DNA of 7,117 nt from Methanocorpusculum sp. Lineage in GTDB: Archaea > Halobacteriota > Methanomicrobia > Methanomicrobiales > Methanocorpusculaceae. The notes under the pieces were generated by a model that did not search any database, was not told the DNA's origin, and saw nothing but the letters and a program-made list of their open reading frames with translations. A program made the translations under genes and the position numbers. Positions 6,868-7,117 of this stretch are shown here, in pieces. The stretch spans positions 1 to 7,117 of the forward strand of contig DALTVZ010000036.1 of the NCBI GenBank assembly GCA_029987315.1, written 5' to 3'. The first letter of the stretch is position 1. Every line of letters starts with the position of its first letter.

Positions 6868-7117
6868 GTAGGTATTGGGTGTTAAAGATGATGAATTATT
6901 GGGGCGAGCTGACCCGTAGGGGCGGCTTTAGCGGAGCAAACTGAAAGTTTGCGAGTGGGTTGGACAGATCCTATTTTTTCATCTGAAAGGAGGTTTCTTT
7001 TTTTTTGATGTGTTTGCCATCACACGGAATTCACGGAAAAATAACTGAAATCATGTGCAACCGGATGAAAACCCCCAGTACTCAACTCTGGCTCGCTTCA
7101 TTTCTCAGTTTGCTTTC
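6868..7117. other. Non-coding region with GC-rich hairpin segment, T-runs and inverted repeat
   Basis: No convincing gene is seen in these 250 bases. The first 30 or so must hold the AMMECR1 promoter, but no clear TATA box is visible. A GC-rich block (6901-6972) contrasts with its AT-rich surroundings. It has a perfect 7-base hairpin GCAAACT/AGTTTGC with a GAA loop (6936-6952), enclosed by a possible outer pairing of GACCC (6911-6915) with GGGTT (6957-6961). Plus-strand T-runs follow at 6974-6979 and 6998-7006. The 10-base AGCAAACTGA (6935-6944) recurs inverted at 7105-7114. A plus-strand frame is open from the ATG at 7008 to the edge (36 codons), with AAAGGAGGT 13 bases upstream. It is too short and its spacing too long to call a gene. 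Confidence 0.45.
6936..6952. repeat. Perfect short hairpin
   Basis: GCAAACT, GAA, AGTTTGC forms a perfect 7-base-pair stem with a three-base loop. It sits within a GC-rich block and could be part of a structured RNA or a small repeat element. The arm recurs inverted near the right edge of the window. Confidence 0.6.

Noticed and set aside
7022..7037. CACGGAATTCACGGAA as the start of a CRISPR or tandem array
   Set aside because: Only two 7-base copies are present with no regular spacing or further units.
7008..7117. Plus-strand open frame from ATG 7008 to the window edge, with AAAGGAGGT upstream
   Set aside because: Only 36 codons are visible, the ribosome binding site is 13 bases away through a T-run, and the translation shows no recognisable protein features. 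An open stretch of this length is common by chance.

Overview
The window looks like a piece of a methanogenic euryarchaeon chromosome. The evidence is an archaeal A-type ATP synthase operon start (atpH, atpI), the two archaeosine tRNA-modification genes tgtA and arcS, a hydrogenase maturation gene (hypD), an archaeal-type tRNA-Arg without encoded CCA, and ribosome binding sites matching an archaeal 16S tail (GAGGTGAT). Moderate GC, AT-rich intergenic regions and TATA-like boxes also fit. The order Methanomicrobiales is my best guess for the lineage; that is inference from protein style, not proof.

Layout, left to right. Positions 1-392 (minus strand) hold the start of the ATP synthase operon: atpH, then the first 25 codons of atpI running off the left edge. 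A 207-base divergent intergenic region follows. At 600-1391 (plus) lies a predicted membrane-anchored lipoprotein carrying an FkbM-like methyltransferase fold with an altered second motif. It converges on a tRNA-Arg(CCG) gene at 1422-1495 (minus). From 1599 to 6867 every gene is on the minus strand. In transcription order these are an AMMECR1-family protein, tgtA, arcS, a 5-formyltetrahydrofolate cyclo-ligase family gene, and hypD. The first four are packed with a 4-base gap and then two 4-base ATGA overlaps, so they almost certainly form one operon. hypD follows after a short leader and may have its own promoter. Positions 6868-7117 contain no convincing gene, but do hold a GC-rich segment with a strong small hairpin, T-runs and a 10-base inverted repeat.

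How the genes work together. TgtA swaps guanine-15 of tRNA for preQ0, and ArcS then acts on that preQ0 on the way to archaeosine. The tRNA-Arg in this same window has the G15 and C48 that such a substrate needs. AMMECR1 is an uncharacterised family whose place at the head of this operon is worth noting. HypD builds the iron centre of [NiFe] hydrogenases.

The most notable irregularity is in the cyclo-ligase gene. A TAA stop cuts it at 161 residues, yet the same frame continues for 23 more codons that read as the family's conserved C-terminus. This suggests a nonsense mutation or sequence error, rather than a naturally short protein. No mobile element, CRISPR array or clearly new multi-gene system is visible.
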